NCBI GenBank assembly: GCA_001725355.1
Contig: MEGD01000029.1
Span: 22,456 to 86,455, forward strand
Direction of reading: 5' to 3'
Length of the DNA stretch: 64,000 bases
Source of the DNA: Novosphingobium sp. SCN 66-18
GTDB lineage: Bacteria; Pseudomonadota; Alphaproteobacteria; Sphingomonadales; Sphingomonadaceae
Part shown: positions 17,191-25,870 of the stretch, in pieces
How positions within the stretch are numbered: position 1 is the stretch's first letter
Layout of the letters: each line of letters begins with the position of its first letter
Made by a program: the position numbers and the translations under genes
The notes under the pieces: generated by a model
Databases searched by the model: none
What the model saw: the letters and a program-made list of their open reading frames with translations, nothing else
What the model was told of the DNA's origin: nothing

Positions 17191-17482
17191 ATTTTCCTTT
17201 AAAAATCAATTATATAGAAGAAACACTCCTTCTTCCTTCAAGGCTTTGCGAATGCACAAACTCACCGGTTTGTGGCGCAGAGTTAGCAAAAGCCTTTGAT
17301 TTTCTTTAAGAATCGTTGTCGTGGAAACTCACCACAATCACCTCAAACAAATGAGAAGGCATCCAACTAATCTTCGCCCAAGCGCGAGTACAGTCCTTCC
17401 GAGAGCCAGAGGCTTCCGGCTTTGCCGTGACGGGTATGAGGTTTGGAGAGAGGCTCCATGCCGCCCGTCATGGAGAATGACC
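17191..17482. other. AT-rich leader ahead of the DUF932 fragment
   Basis: 292 bp after the tRNA. The first 130 bases are AT-rich (TTTAAAAATCAATTATATAG) and differ from the GC-rich flanks, consistent with the end of an integrated element. No gene is supported; the last 80 bases lead into the DUF932 start with GGAG at 17472. Confidence 0.4.
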
Positions 17483-18001
17483 ATGAGCGAGAGTTTGATT
17501 TCGGGCGGCCAGAGCGTAGCGCGCGGCGGCTATAGGGTGGATGTCAGCCAAGGCCAGCGCGTCGGGCGGGTATCGTCGGAATGGTTTTCCCGGCCTGACG
17601 ACGAGCGCTTCCTGTCGCTGTCGGATCTTCATGGCGCGGTCAAGGGCCGCGCCGAACACAGCCGGACGCGCACGCTGGAGAGCGCTGCGATCCGGGTCGA
17701 GGCTTCGCGCGACAACACAGAATCCCTGACGCTGATGCTACCCGGTTCAGACACGCCTATCGCGCCCACTCACTGGAGCTTCGGACAACTGGCCTCGCTG
17801 GTTGGCGCTCCCGCCACCTATCTGCGTCAGTTGCCCGCCGCCCTTGCCGGCATCAATCTTCAATATGGCCTGACCTCCCATCGCGCCGAGCAGGTGAAGA
17901 CGCTGGAATCCGATGAAGGCAGGCTCGAACTACGCGCTGTCACCGGCCCGGACTATGGCCGTTATCTGAACAGTCAACCTGTCTCACCGACGGTTCACTG
18001 A
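17483..18001 (+). pseudogene. DUF932 protein, N-terminal half (gene split)
   Basis: 172 codons from the ATG at 17483 (GGAG 7 bases upstream). The sequence SLSDLHGAVKGRAEHSRTR...PTHWSFGQLASLVGAPATYLRQLP...GLTSHRAEQVKTLE...ELRAVTGPDYGR is the N-terminal half of the DUF932 (phage/plasmid-like TIGR03299 type) family. After DYGR at about 17965 the reading changes to unrelated YLNSQPVSPTVH and stops. The natural continuation, GRIWDHELVAAVMKIAGNG, occurs at 24784-25512. The gene was thus broken and separated by about 6.8 kb. Confidence 0.88.
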
Positions 18002-18046
18002 CCTTTCCATCCCACCGCTGAGCCCTGGAACGCCCTCATTTGGGCG

Positions 18047-18973
18047 ATGCGTGTTACCGCGGAGATCATCGCTGCCATTGAGAACGGCCCCGGCGACTGG
18101 CGCGCACCGTGGCATCACCATGGCACCAGCGTCGCGCGTCCAACCAACGTCAGTTCGGCCAAGCGCTATCGCGGCATAAACACCGTGGCGCTGTGGGTCG
18201 CCGCGATGGCAGGCGGCTACAGTGACGGCCTTTGGGGCACCTATCGTCAGTGGTCCGAGGCCGGTGCGCAGGTTCGCAAGGGCGAGCATGCCACAACCGT
18301 GGTCTTCTGGAAGCAGATCGCCGCCGCTAGCGATGACGACCGCGATGATGACGACAACGGTCATCGCAAGATGTTCGCGCGCGCGTTTTCGGTGTTCAAC
18401 CTGGCCCAGGTCGATGGCTATGAGTCGGCGCCGGTGACGATGCTCCCGGAGGCGGCGCGGCATGCCGAAGCGGAAGCCTTCATCACCAACCTTGGCATCA
18501 AGACCCTCTTTGGTGGTTCGGAGGCCTATTATCGCCCCTCGACGGACACGGTATGCATGCCGCCGTTCGAGTATTTCCGGGATGCCGCCTCATTCTACGG
18601 CGTGTGGCTCCACGAGAACGGGCACGCCTCAGGGGCGAAGCATCGCCTCGACCGTGACCTCTCTGGCCGCTTCGGTTCCGCCGCCTATGCGGCTGAGGAG
18701 TGCTGCGTGGAGATTCTGAGCGGCCTCGTGCTTGCCGATTTGGGCATCGCTCACCATCCGCGCCCAGATCATGCGGCGTACATTGCCTCCTGGATCGCCG
18801 TGCTGAAGAACGACCCGCGCGCCATCTTCACGGCTGCCAGCAAGGCGCAACAGGCGGCGGACTGGATGCACGCCCAGCAGCCAACCCCCGGGCCGGAGCC
18901 GGCTGCATCATCGCCGGACGATGGGCACGACGTTACTGATGGTGGCCGCACGCCGATGCTCCTCGCCGCGTAA
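18047..18973 (+). CDS. ardC: ArdC-like antirestriction protein, N-terminus probably shortened
   Basis: 308 residues. The N-terminal part (RVTAEIIAAIENGPGDWRAPWH...RYRGINTVALW...YRQWSEAGAQVRKGEHATTVVFWK) is the ArdC single-stranded-DNA-binding domain (DUF1738), and the C-terminal part is a zincin-like domain with H189-E-N-G-H193. ArdC proteins protect incoming conjugative DNA from restriction. The usual first residues ahead of RVTAEII are missing, and the last 20 residues run into the convergent TnpC-like gene (66-bp overlap), so both ends may have been altered by rearrangement. It may still be translated from 18047. Confidence 0.78.
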   Translation: MRVTAEIIAAIENGPGDWRAPWHHHGTSVARPTNVSSAKRYRGINTVALWVAAMAGGYSDGLWGTYRQWSEAGAQVRKGEHATTVVFWKQIAAASDDDRDDDDNGHRKMFARAFSVFNLAQVDGYESAPVTMLPEAARHAEAEAFITNLGIKTLFGGSEAYYRPSTDTVCMPPFEYFRDAASFYGVWLHENGHASGAKHRLDRDLSGRFGSAAYAAEECCVEILSGLVLADLGIAHHPRPDHAAYIASWIAVLKNDPRAIFTAASKAQQAADWMHAQQPTPGPEPAASSPDDGHDVTDGGRTPMLLAA

Positions 18974-19267
18974 CAGCGCACGCACCTGGATGTGTTGGGC
19001 GAGGATATTCTCGCCCGCGCGCCGTGAACGCTCGTCATCCTCGCTGCGCTCGACCGGTATCGGCAAGGCTGCTTTTGCCAGCGCAACAGCCTCGCGCAGC
19101 TCTGCCAGCATTGCGCCCGCCCTGTTCGCCGTGGCGCGGCCCACGCCCGCCTCGCGCGCCAGGTTCGCGATCGACAGCCGACCGTCACTGGCGATCGCAT
19201 CGCCGGTCACGAGGCGGGCAAGCGCCTCACGCAACCTGCGTTCGGTCTCGGCACTGACCGGCGTCAT
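18908..19267 (-). CDS. TnpC-like helix-turn-helix accessory protein
   Basis: 119 residues from the ATG at 19267, overlapping the stop of the third recombinase. The region LARLVTGDAIASDGRLSIANLAREAGVGRATANR is a predicted helix-turn-helix, followed by a helical segment AGAMLAELREAVALAKAAL. This matches the layout of TnpC of Tn554 and related small proteins encoded last in recombinase operons, which influence the orientation or frequency of insertion. It likely binds DNA at the element ends. It converges on ardC with a 66-bp overlap. Confidence 0.7.
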   Translation of the reverse strand: MTPVSAETERRLREALARLVTGDAIASDGRLSIANLAREAGVGRATANRAGAMLAELREAVALAKAALPIPVERSEDDERSRRAGENILAQHIQVRALLRGEEHRRAATISNVVPIVRR

Positions 19268-21396
19268 GGCACCGGCTCCGTCAAGGGCGCGATCACCCTG
19301 CTCATGCGGTGCCGATTCTCACGGATGGCGGTGCGCTGCGCCGCCGACAGCCGCTTGTTCTTCAACATCGCGTCGGCTTCATCGATGGCGGCCTGCCATG
19401 CTGGAACATGACGGCTCGTGATGCAGGAGTTCGGACAGCGATCCGGTGCGCAGTTCGATAGCCGCGGGGCGGCGCCTTCCTCGGAGCTCCTCAGGCACAG
19501 GGCGGTGGCGCGATCGAAGAAGCAGTCATTGAGAACGCCTACATGCAGTGTTCGCGCAAGATGGGCGAGCATCGCTTTCACCCGCTTCTCGTCGGCCACT
19601 ATGCCGGGCAGATCGATTGCCGTTTCCACCCGCAGCATTTCTGCAGCGACGCGCCCGCCCGCAGGGCCTGCCAGCCTCTCGCCGCCACGATGTGCCTCAT
19701 ACTGGGCGACGATATCGTCGAGCTGGCCAAGCGCGCGTTCCTGCTCGACCTCCTGCCGGAACCCGGAGGCGGATGCGCCGGCATAGCCGTCGAACATGGC
19801 GACGGAGGCGTGCTTGTACTGGATCTTTCCGGCCACCACGCCGAACGGCCTGTTGGCGATGTACCAGGCAAGCGTGCGTCGGAACTGGCGCGTGTTGAAG
19901 ACCCAGCTCTGACCATCGACGCGTGGAACGACTGGCGCATCGCCGGGACTATGCTGCGCGTCGAGATGTTCGCGATATCGATTGATCTGTTTCACGATAT
20001 GCGAGAGCCCGCGCTCGATGGCGGTGCCCCGTTCGAGCACGACCCAGAGGCCGTCATGCTGGTGTGGCGCGCGATGGCGTGCGGCCAGGCGCTCCGCGAC
20101 CTCCACAGCGCGTGCGACGGGCGCGATCGTCACCCACTCTTCGATCTCGCCGCGTGTCCCGCGTCCCTTATAGATGGTGCTCTGGACCGCGATGCGCTCG
20201 ATCATTCCATCGGCGCTTTTGCCGCGCTTGATGCAATCTGGGCGCATCGCCTGGACCTCACCATCGCGCATGCCGGTCAGATAGGAGCACAGGATGTAGG
20301 CTGCCGTTTGCAGATGGCGTTCCTCCCGGATCAGGTCGAACGCGTCGAACCGCTCGCGCCACGGGCGTCCACTATCGGGATCGAGCGTGATCGTCGTGTC
20401 CATGCCGCCATATTCGACGCCGAGCTCCTCGATCGCGGCCAGTATAAGTTTCCTGACCCGCGGCTGGCTGAGCGTGGTGACGTGGATACCAGCTTGTATC
20501 GCGATCAACCGCATGTTCACGACGTCGCCGCCGTAGCGGCCCGATCGGGCGACGGCCCCACTCATACCGCCATGTCGCTGCGGTGTGTTCCAGATGGGAA
20601 CGCCGCGACCGGCTGCCCGACGCGAAGCAGCCCACTTCGCCATCCTGCCCTCCAGATGGCCGCGTTTGGCACAGCTTGGTCGAGCAGCGTACGCGTGCTC
20701 GATCGCGTCCAGCTCAGCCCGCGCGGCGAAGATGTCGGCCGCAAAGACATCGATATATTTAAGCGACCAGCGTACGAGCGCGCCGATCACCGGCTCGGGG
20801 ATGCGCGGCGTCACATTTTCATAGGCGCGCCCCTTGCAGCCAGCGACAGTGAAGATCGCCCGCCCGTGCCAAGGTACGAAGCCGAGCCCGCCATGGGTCA
20901 GGAAGGGCGCCAGGCGATGAAGCTGGACGATCGGTCTCAGGCATTCCGCTACTCGGCTCGGCTGCACGTTTCGCGCATTCTGCTCAGCGAGATATGCGTC
21001 GAGCATTGCCTGGTCGATGGCCCCGGCATCGAACCGCTCAGTCCGCTCGCGGACGAACGCCATGAACCGGCAGAGGGTCGCCAGCGCGGAGCGCGTCGAG
21101 AGTGGCCGTAGCCGGCCCGCCCGATCCGGGAGCAGCTCGTTCAGCCGCGCATAGATATATTCCTTGGCGGTCAGACGTTCGATGGGACAAGCGATCCCGC
21201 CGAAGTCGATGGTGCGGAACGCGTTGCGCGCGGTCATGTGGAAGATCGCAGGGTCGAGGTCCCAGACATCTTCGTGGAATCGGGATAGCGCTTCATGATC
21301 GACGCATTCCTTCAGCGCCATCGAGGCCAGCACCACATCATTGGCGGATCGTATTGCAGAGACGCCCGGTGCAAGGACAGGTTCGATCCCGCTCAT
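19264..21396 (-). CDS. Tyrosine recombinase, third of the trio
   Basis: 710 residues. The catalytic domain retains box I arginine in YLTGMRDGEVQAM, a box II variant NTRQFRRTLAWY in place of HxxR, a KHAS histidine and a likely nucleophile Y in FDGYAG. A C-terminal extension of about 130 residues contains four cysteines spaced as C..C..C..C (NDCFFDRATALCL, SNCAPDRCPNSC), which may bind a metal. It overlaps the second recombinase gene by 4 bp. By analogy with Tn554 TnpB-type proteins it acts together with its partners in strand exchange. Confidence 0.8.
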   Translation of the reverse strand: MSGIEPVLAPGVSAIRSANDVVLASMALKECVDHEALSRFHEDVWDLDPAIFHMTARNAFRTIDFGGIACPIERLTAKEYIYARLNELLPDRAGRLRPLSTRSALATLCRFMAFVRERTERFDAGAIDQAMLDAYLAEQNARNVQPSRVAECLRPIVQLHRLAPFLTHGGLGFVPWHGRAIFTVAGCKGRAYENVTPRIPEPVIGALVRWSLKYIDVFAADIFAARAELDAIEHAYAARPSCAKRGHLEGRMAKWAASRRAAGRGVPIWNTPQRHGGMSGAVARSGRYGGDVVNMRLIAIQAGIHVTTLSQPRVRKLILAAIEELGVEYGGMDTTITLDPDSGRPWRERFDAFDLIREERHLQTAAYILCSYLTGMRDGEVQAMRPDCIKRGKSADGMIERIAVQSTIYKGRGTRGEIEEWVTIAPVARAVEVAERLAARHRAPHQHDGLWVVLERGTAIERGLSHIVKQINRYREHLDAQHSPGDAPVVPRVDGQSWVFNTRQFRRTLAWYIANRPFGVVAGKIQYKHASVAMFDGYAGASASGFRQEVEQERALGQLDDIVAQYEAHRGGERLAGPAGGRVAAEMLRVETAIDLPGIVADEKRVKAMLAHLARTLHVGVLNDCFFDRATALCLRSSEEGAAPRLSNCAPDRCPNSCITSRHVPAWQAAIDEADAMLKNKRLSAAQRTAIRENRHRMSRVIAPLTEPVP

Positions 21397-23180
21397 CGGG
21401 CGCTCGCTTCCACCGGTAGATAGAGCAGCTCCGGCCCCGCTGATTCAGCCTCGACGCGTGCGGCCTCGACCAGCGCTGCAGGGAAGGCGGGCAGGATCTG
21501 GCCGGTAATCCGCCACCATGCCCGCCCGAACTTGCTCGTCCACTCGTCGGTATCCAGCGCCTCGCGCTGATCGGTCATGAAGGATTGGAAGGCGATGAGC
21601 GCAGGCAGCTTGCGGGCCGTGATCACGGCATTCTCGCATTCGAGGCACCCCCAGAAGGGCGTCGGACATGCCTCACCCGCCGAACCGAACGGGCTTTCGA
21701 AGAAGCTGCCGCAGCGGGCAAGCCAGAGATCCTCAACGGACGACGTCTTTGTCGCGGGTTTCATGCTCTGCCCGCGAGCGTCAGGCCGATCGTCATCGGT
21801 GATCGGCAACAGGATGGTTGGCTTCAACGCCATTTCGAGCGCATCGCCCAGGGCCTCGGCGATCGTCCGCTCATGGATCGGCCGAAGCGCCGGGATCTCG
21901 GCATAGTGCCGCGCCGCCACCGGTACCGAGTGCCCAACGGCGAAGTGCTCGAGCTGCCCTTCGGTTCGGCGATACCATTCGGCCTTGTTGGTCTTGCGAA
22001 GGCGCGACAGCGAGAGGTGCAGCGGCGCGCCCTCATCATCGAGCAAGTGGTGGTGACTGACAAAGACCTCCACCCCTTGGGGGCCCTCATCGCTCGGCAG
22101 TCGAAGCCCCGTGATGGTCCAGATCGCCCACAACCGATCGGTCGCCAGGTGTCCACGTGCCCGTTCGGTCAGCGCGATCGCCAGCCTGATCATTCCACCG
22201 GGCGTGCCGCTCGAGCCATCCCGCACGCGCAGCCGTTTCCACTCCGATCCACGCGCGCGACGCTTGTAATACTCGATCTCGACATAGCCCTTGGCGGGAT
22301 TGCGCAGACAGTCCGCCTTCAGACGCAGCAGGCATTCCATCTCCATGCCCGTCTCGAGGGAGAGCCACACGATGAACGCGATGAGGTCGAGCCGGGTCAG
22401 ATAGAAGCCGACATGCAGAGCCTCCATCCGGCTGTCGAGCTTGCGATACTGGGCGAGCTGGACGAAGCGCGCCACGTCCCTGCGACGCGTGCCGACCTGT
22501 CCCAACCGGACGATCTGATCGATCACTGCGATATAATGATCGTGGACGCGGCTGCCGATTTCGATACCCGCCGGTGTCGGCGGTAGCGCATCGCCCAGCG
22601 CTATCCGGCGTCGCGCGTCGTCAACCTGCACGCGCGCGGCATCGCGCAACCGGTCTGCGATACCGCTACTATAAGCATCGCGCGGTCGGCTAACACCGGC
22701 CTCGCCATGGCCGATGAACGTCAGGCGCGCGATCGTCTCTTGCGAGAGCGTGCCTGCTCGCGTCTCCGGCGCGAGGCGCAGGAGGCCGATCAGCGTTGCG
22801 AGAAGATGGCGCTGATGGAACCGCCCGCCACCATACCGCTCCAGCCAGAGCTCATATTTGTTGATCAGCGCCGTATCGATGTCACCGAGCTTTTCCACCG
22901 GCAGGCTATTTATATCAAGGAAGGCCCAGAACTGGCCCAGTTGTTGGACCTTCCGCCGTATCGAACGCGCGATGGGGCTGGGACCCATTCGACGCACATA
23001 TTCCTCGAGCAACATCGCTATCTCGCCAGCCAGAGCCGGGCGGGACCAGTCGCCCAAGTCTACCAGCACCTGACTGCCGTCATCGCATCGAACAGAGAAC
23101 CGGCGCGGGTCGAGCACCGTTGCGGCCGTGCCGGTCGCCGGCGTAGCTTCCGGGAACCGCGCATAGTGTCCGCGCTTCAC
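21393..23180 (-). CDS. Tyrosine recombinase-like protein, second of the trio, degenerate active site
   Basis: 595 residues. It has the fold pattern of phage-integrase proteins (WLSLETGMEMECLLRLKADCL, then SRLRKTNKAEWYRR and AVGHSVPVAARHYAE). The canonical box I arginine (TGxR) is replaced by E in TGMEMEC, and box II is SRLRKTN rather than HxxR, while the GHS...Y element remains. A cysteine pair (CPTPFWGCLEC) lies near the C-terminus. It may be a structural partner rather than a fully active recombinase. The 4-bp overlaps on both sides imply coupled expression in fixed ratio. Confidence 0.78.
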   Translation of the reverse strand: MKRGHYARFPEATPATGTAATVLDPRRFSVRCDDGSQVLVDLGDWSRPALAGEIAMLLEEYVRRMGPSPIARSIRRKVQQLGQFWAFLDINSLPVEKLGDIDTALINKYELWLERYGGGRFHQRHLLATLIGLLRLAPETRAGTLSQETIARLTFIGHGEAGVSRPRDAYSSGIADRLRDAARVQVDDARRRIALGDALPPTPAGIEIGSRVHDHYIAVIDQIVRLGQVGTRRRDVARFVQLAQYRKLDSRMEALHVGFYLTRLDLIAFIVWLSLETGMEMECLLRLKADCLRNPAKGYVEIEYYKRRARGSEWKRLRVRDGSSGTPGGMIRLAIALTERARGHLATDRLWAIWTITGLRLPSDEGPQGVEVFVSHHHLLDDEGAPLHLSLSRLRKTNKAEWYRRTEGQLEHFAVGHSVPVAARHYAEIPALRPIHERTIAEALGDALEMALKPTILLPITDDDRPDARGQSMKPATKTSSVEDLWLARCGSFFESPFGSAGEACPTPFWGCLECENAVITARKLPALIAFQSFMTDQREALDTDEWTSKFGRAWWRITGQILPAFPAALVEAARVEAESAGPELLYLPVEASAR

Positions 23181-24697
23181 GCTGCTTTATCCGGCGCGAG
23201 ATCCAGTCCCCACTGATCGACCGCCGCATCGACGATCGCCTGGCTTTCGTCGAGATGATCCAGATAAATATAGGTACTCTCGATCCGGCTATGCCCCATT
23301 AGCCGCTGCAGCTTCAGCAGCGGATCGCCGATCAGCCGCCGATAGGCCGAGCCTGCCTTCCCGGCGCCTCCACCGACGACCCAGGTCACCTGCTCGCGCA
23401 GAAGGAGCGCAAGCATATGAACGGCGAAGCCGTGGCGCAGCATGTGCGGGGTCACGTCGATCTCGAGTCCGAACGCCTGACAACGGGCACTCGCCCGCAT
23501 GAACACCGCCTCCCAGGCGGGCATGGTCATCGGTCGCCCGGTTTCGGTGAGCCACAAGGCGAGCGGTTCGAGCGTATTTGCGTCAACGAGCCTCGCGCGC
23601 TCCGCAGGAGACAGGCGATCGACGCTGACGGACATTTCCCGGTCGCCGTCGATGATACGGAGTGACCTCCGGCCTGCAGGCGTCGCGAGGATCGGTCGCA
23701 CGATCGACCGTTTCGTGTCACCATCTCGCTGCCGGCACACGGCGTTTTCACGTTCGACGCGCGCATAATCGCCCAGTTGCTTCAACAACCGAACGGGCAG
23801 GCGGATTTCGCGGCCGCGTCCGCCTTTTGCTGTCGCTGCCGCGAGCCGGTAGGGCGTCGACCGGATCGACGGATCATCAAGACGCTGGCTCGGAAGTTCG
23901 CCCAGCAGCAGGCTGGACGCCTCCTGTAGCCGTAAACCCGTGGTGATGAGCAACTCGGCGAACAGCGCGTTGCGCTCGACATGGCGGCCGCGCCATTCCG
24001 GATCCTCACGCCCATCTGGCAGTCGCCCCCGCAGACCGACATCCCGGAACAGCATGTAGCGCTCGAGATCGACGAAGCGCATGTCGCCGCGGCGCGCTCC
24101 GGGTTCGCGCGCGCAGTTTGCTGATACAGCCTGAAGCGCCCCGTCCGGCACGGAGCGTATCCAGCTTTGGCGGTAGGTGAACGGCAGATCGACAATGAGC
24201 TTCTCGTCACGCGCCCAACGATAAAGCTTGTCGAGCGCCGCTACGGCGCGATTCCAGGACGCGGCCGAGATACGATAGGGCGGTTCCGAGAGCCGTCGGG
24301 CGCGATGGAAGGCGGCAACATCGTCGCGATCGGCCCGCCAGAGGGATTTTCCGTTCCGCTGCTCCGTCAGGAACCGCATCCAGACAATGATATCGCGCGC
24401 ATAGGCGCGCAGGCTGTTGAGCGAACGCACGCCCATTGTCGGGCAGGAGCGGAAGAAGTTGTTGAGGTGATGATCATAGGTGCCGTCATCGCGCAGGATG
24501 AACGGCATTCCCTCGACCAGCCCGCACGTTTCCGCCGCCGCGACCTCCTCAGGTGACAGGCCGTGGACCACCCCGTCGATAATCGCGGTATGATGGAGGG
24601 AAGAGGGATCGGTGAAGAAGAGCTGGGGGATGGGAAGTCTCCGGGCGACGATGTTTTGCCGGGGTGGGCTCGAGCCCACCCCGGCAAAACATCGCAT
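23177..24697 (-). CDS. Tyrosine recombinase, first of the trio, canonical active site
   Basis: 506 residues from an ATG at 24697 that abuts a 46-bp palindrome. The catalytic residues are complete: R in TTGLRLQEASSLL, HMLRHG (HxxRH), LMGHSRIEST and nucleophile Y in YIYLDHLDE. The N-terminal SAM-like domain includes SLRAYARDIIVWMRFLTEQ. It is probably the catalytic member of the operon. The palindrome forms the first codons (RCFAGVGSSPPRQN), so either the true start lies there and the palindrome is coding, or translation starts further in at a site I cannot identify. No strong Shine-Dalgarno is seen. Confidence 0.82.
   Translation of the reverse strand: MRCFAGVGSSPPRQNIVARRLPIPQLFFTDPSSLHHTAIIDGVVHGLSPEEVAAAETCGLVEGMPFILRDDGTYDHHLNNFFRSCPTMGVRSLNSLRAYARDIIVWMRFLTEQRNGKSLWRADRDDVAAFHRARRLSEPPYRISAASWNRAVAALDKLYRWARDEKLIVDLPFTYRQSWIRSVPDGALQAVSANCAREPGARRGDMRFVDLERYMLFRDVGLRGRLPDGREDPEWRGRHVERNALFAELLITTGLRLQEASSLLLGELPSQRLDDPSIRSTPYRLAAATAKGGRGREIRLPVRLLKQLGDYARVERENAVCRQRDGDTKRSIVRPILATPAGRRSLRIIDGDREMSVSVDRLSPAERARLVDANTLEPLALWLTETGRPMTMPAWEAVFMRASARCQAFGLEIDVTPHMLRHGFAVHMLALLLREQVTWVVGGGAGKAGSAYRRLIGDPLLKLQRLMGHSRIESTYIYLDHLDESQAIVDAAVDQWGLDLAPDKAA
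24649..24694. repeat. Perfect 46-bp palindrome
   Basis: Arms of 23 bp meet at a CTCGAG centre with no mismatch and no spacer; each arm reads CGATGTTTTGCC followed by GGGGTGGGCTC. It lies at the upstream end of the recombinase operon and next to the joint with the second half of the DUF932 gene. It could be a recombinase binding site, an element terminus, or a fold-back formed by end joining. Confidence 0.92.
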
Positions 24698-24768
24698 CCT
24701 CAACAAGAAGGCTGGCGATCATGGTCCTATCACTTCCGCATTGCATTGGTGAGACAGTCCCAAGAGTC

Positions 24769-24794
24769 GGGATAATGGCCGGGGATAATGGCCG
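24769..24794. repeat. 13-bp tandem direct repeat at the element/DUF932 joint
   Basis: GGGATAATGGCCG occurs twice back to back (24769-24781 and 24782-24794). The second copy runs into the resumed DUF932 reading (GRIWDHEL). The N-terminal half of DUF932 ends with the same ATGGCCG heptamer (CTATGGCCG) near 17955-17961, so ATGGCCG is shared by both broken ends and may be the crossover core. Confidence 0.85.
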
Positions 24795-25512
24795 CATCTG
24801 GGACCATGAACTGGTCGCGGCCGTCATGAAGATTGCCGGCAACGGCGTTTCGGACACGCGCTGGAAGGTGCCTGGTGTGCTCGACTGGGGCTCGATGCGG
24901 TACAACCCCTATGTCGACGTCACGCGGGAAGCGACCACGCTCTATGCGTCGGATCGCGATGTTTTCCTCTTCCTGGTTGACGACACCCATCCGATCGAAG
25001 CCGGCAAATTGCCCAATGGTGAGCCTGATCTCTTCTTCAGAGGCTTCTACTGTTGGAACTCGGAGGTCGGCTCCAAGACACTGGGAATAGCGACTTTTTA
25101 CCTCCGCGCCGTGTGTATGAATCGCAACCTGTGGGGCGTTGAGAATTTCGAGGAGATCTCGATCCGGCACTCGAAGTTCGCGGCCAACCGTTTCGCCCAT
25201 GAAGCCGCACCCGCCCTCGAAACCTTCGCCGACAGCTCGGCATTGAGCTTCATCGAAGGCATCAAGACAGCGCGCGGTCGCATCGTCGCGCGCACCGATG
25301 AAGATCGCGAGACCTTCCTGCGCAAAAACGGTTTCTCGAAGCCCGACACTGCGAAGATCATCCAGTCGGTGATCGCCGAGGAAGGGCATCCGCCCGCGAG
25401 CCTGTTCGACTTCGTGCAGGGTATCACCGCGCATGCCCGCGCGAAGTCCAATCAGGACAACCGGCTCGAGATCGAAGGCAAGGCGCGCAAGCTGTTCGCC
25501 AAAGCCAACTAA
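24775..25512 (+). pseudogene. DUF932 protein, C-terminal half (gene split)
   Basis: The reading GRIWDHELVAAVMKIAGNGVSDTRWKVPGVLDW...FFRGFYCWNSEVGSKTLGIATFYLRAVCMNRNLWGVENFEEISIRHSKFAANRF is the central and C-terminal part of the DUF932 family and directly continues the peptide that stops at DYGR near 17965. An ATG at 24775 (or 24721) could start a truncated 245-263-residue product, but no good ribosome site is seen. The intact family is carried on plasmids and phages next to ArdC genes; its function is unknown. Confidence 0.88.
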
Positions 25513-25663
25513 GGACCACCTCTCGAAGGACACGCCGTTCCGCTCCTCCGTGTCGCGCGTGTTCGCCGTCACGCCGGACATCGTCCGGCGCCCCAATCCC
25601 AACAACCGCGAGGCGGCTTCGACCCAGGTCGGAGCCGCCCTTTCGTTTCGAAAGGATCAGATC

Positions 25664-25870
25664 ATGCACGCATCCGCCCAGACCAAACTGCATAGTTTCA
25701 CCGTCGACGTCGAATTCTCGAGCGGCGGCCAGCCTTATGCGACCGAGACCTACAAGGTCGAAGCCAGCGACTGGTATCGCGCTCAGCGCGACGCGCTCGA
25801 AATGTCGATCTCCAGTCCCTACGACAACGTGCGCGTCCCCTATCTGACGCGGCGGGTGATCGCCCGATAG
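25664..25870 (+). CDS. Small conserved-type plasmid protein, unknown function
   Basis: 68 residues from the ATG at 25664, with AAAGGA 8 bases upstream. The sequence (LHSFTVDVEFSSGGQPYATETYKVEASDWYRAQRDALEMSISSPYDN) predicts a small beta-alpha fold without signal or membrane helix. It follows the DUF932 gene in the order often seen on sphingomonad plasmids. The function is not known. Longer readings upstream are not supported. Confidence 0.65.
   Translation: MHASAQTKLHSFTVDVEFSSGGQPYATETYKVEASDWYRAQRDALEMSISSPYDNVRVPYLTRRVIAR

Larger units (their letters stand above)
18908..24780 (-). mobile_element. Tn554-like recombinase element (three tyrosine recombinases plus TnpC-like protein)
   Basis: Four minus-strand genes, each overlapping the next by 4 bp in ATGA fashion, encode three large tyrosine recombinases and a small helix-turn-helix protein, the composition of Tn554-type and recombinase-in-trio elements. 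A perfect 46-bp palindrome lies at the upstream end of the operon and the element separates the two halves of a DUF932 gene. No target duplication or cargo gene is evident. The outer limits are estimates: near the TnpC-like stop on one side and the 13-bp tandem repeat at 24769-24794 on the other. Confidence 0.72.

Noticed and set aside
24664-24774. Start of the resumed DUF932 reading at a GTG inside the palindrome
   Set aside because: The first 40 codons mirror the recombinase N-terminus because of the palindrome and have no DUF932 resemblance; the family sequence begins only at about 24784.
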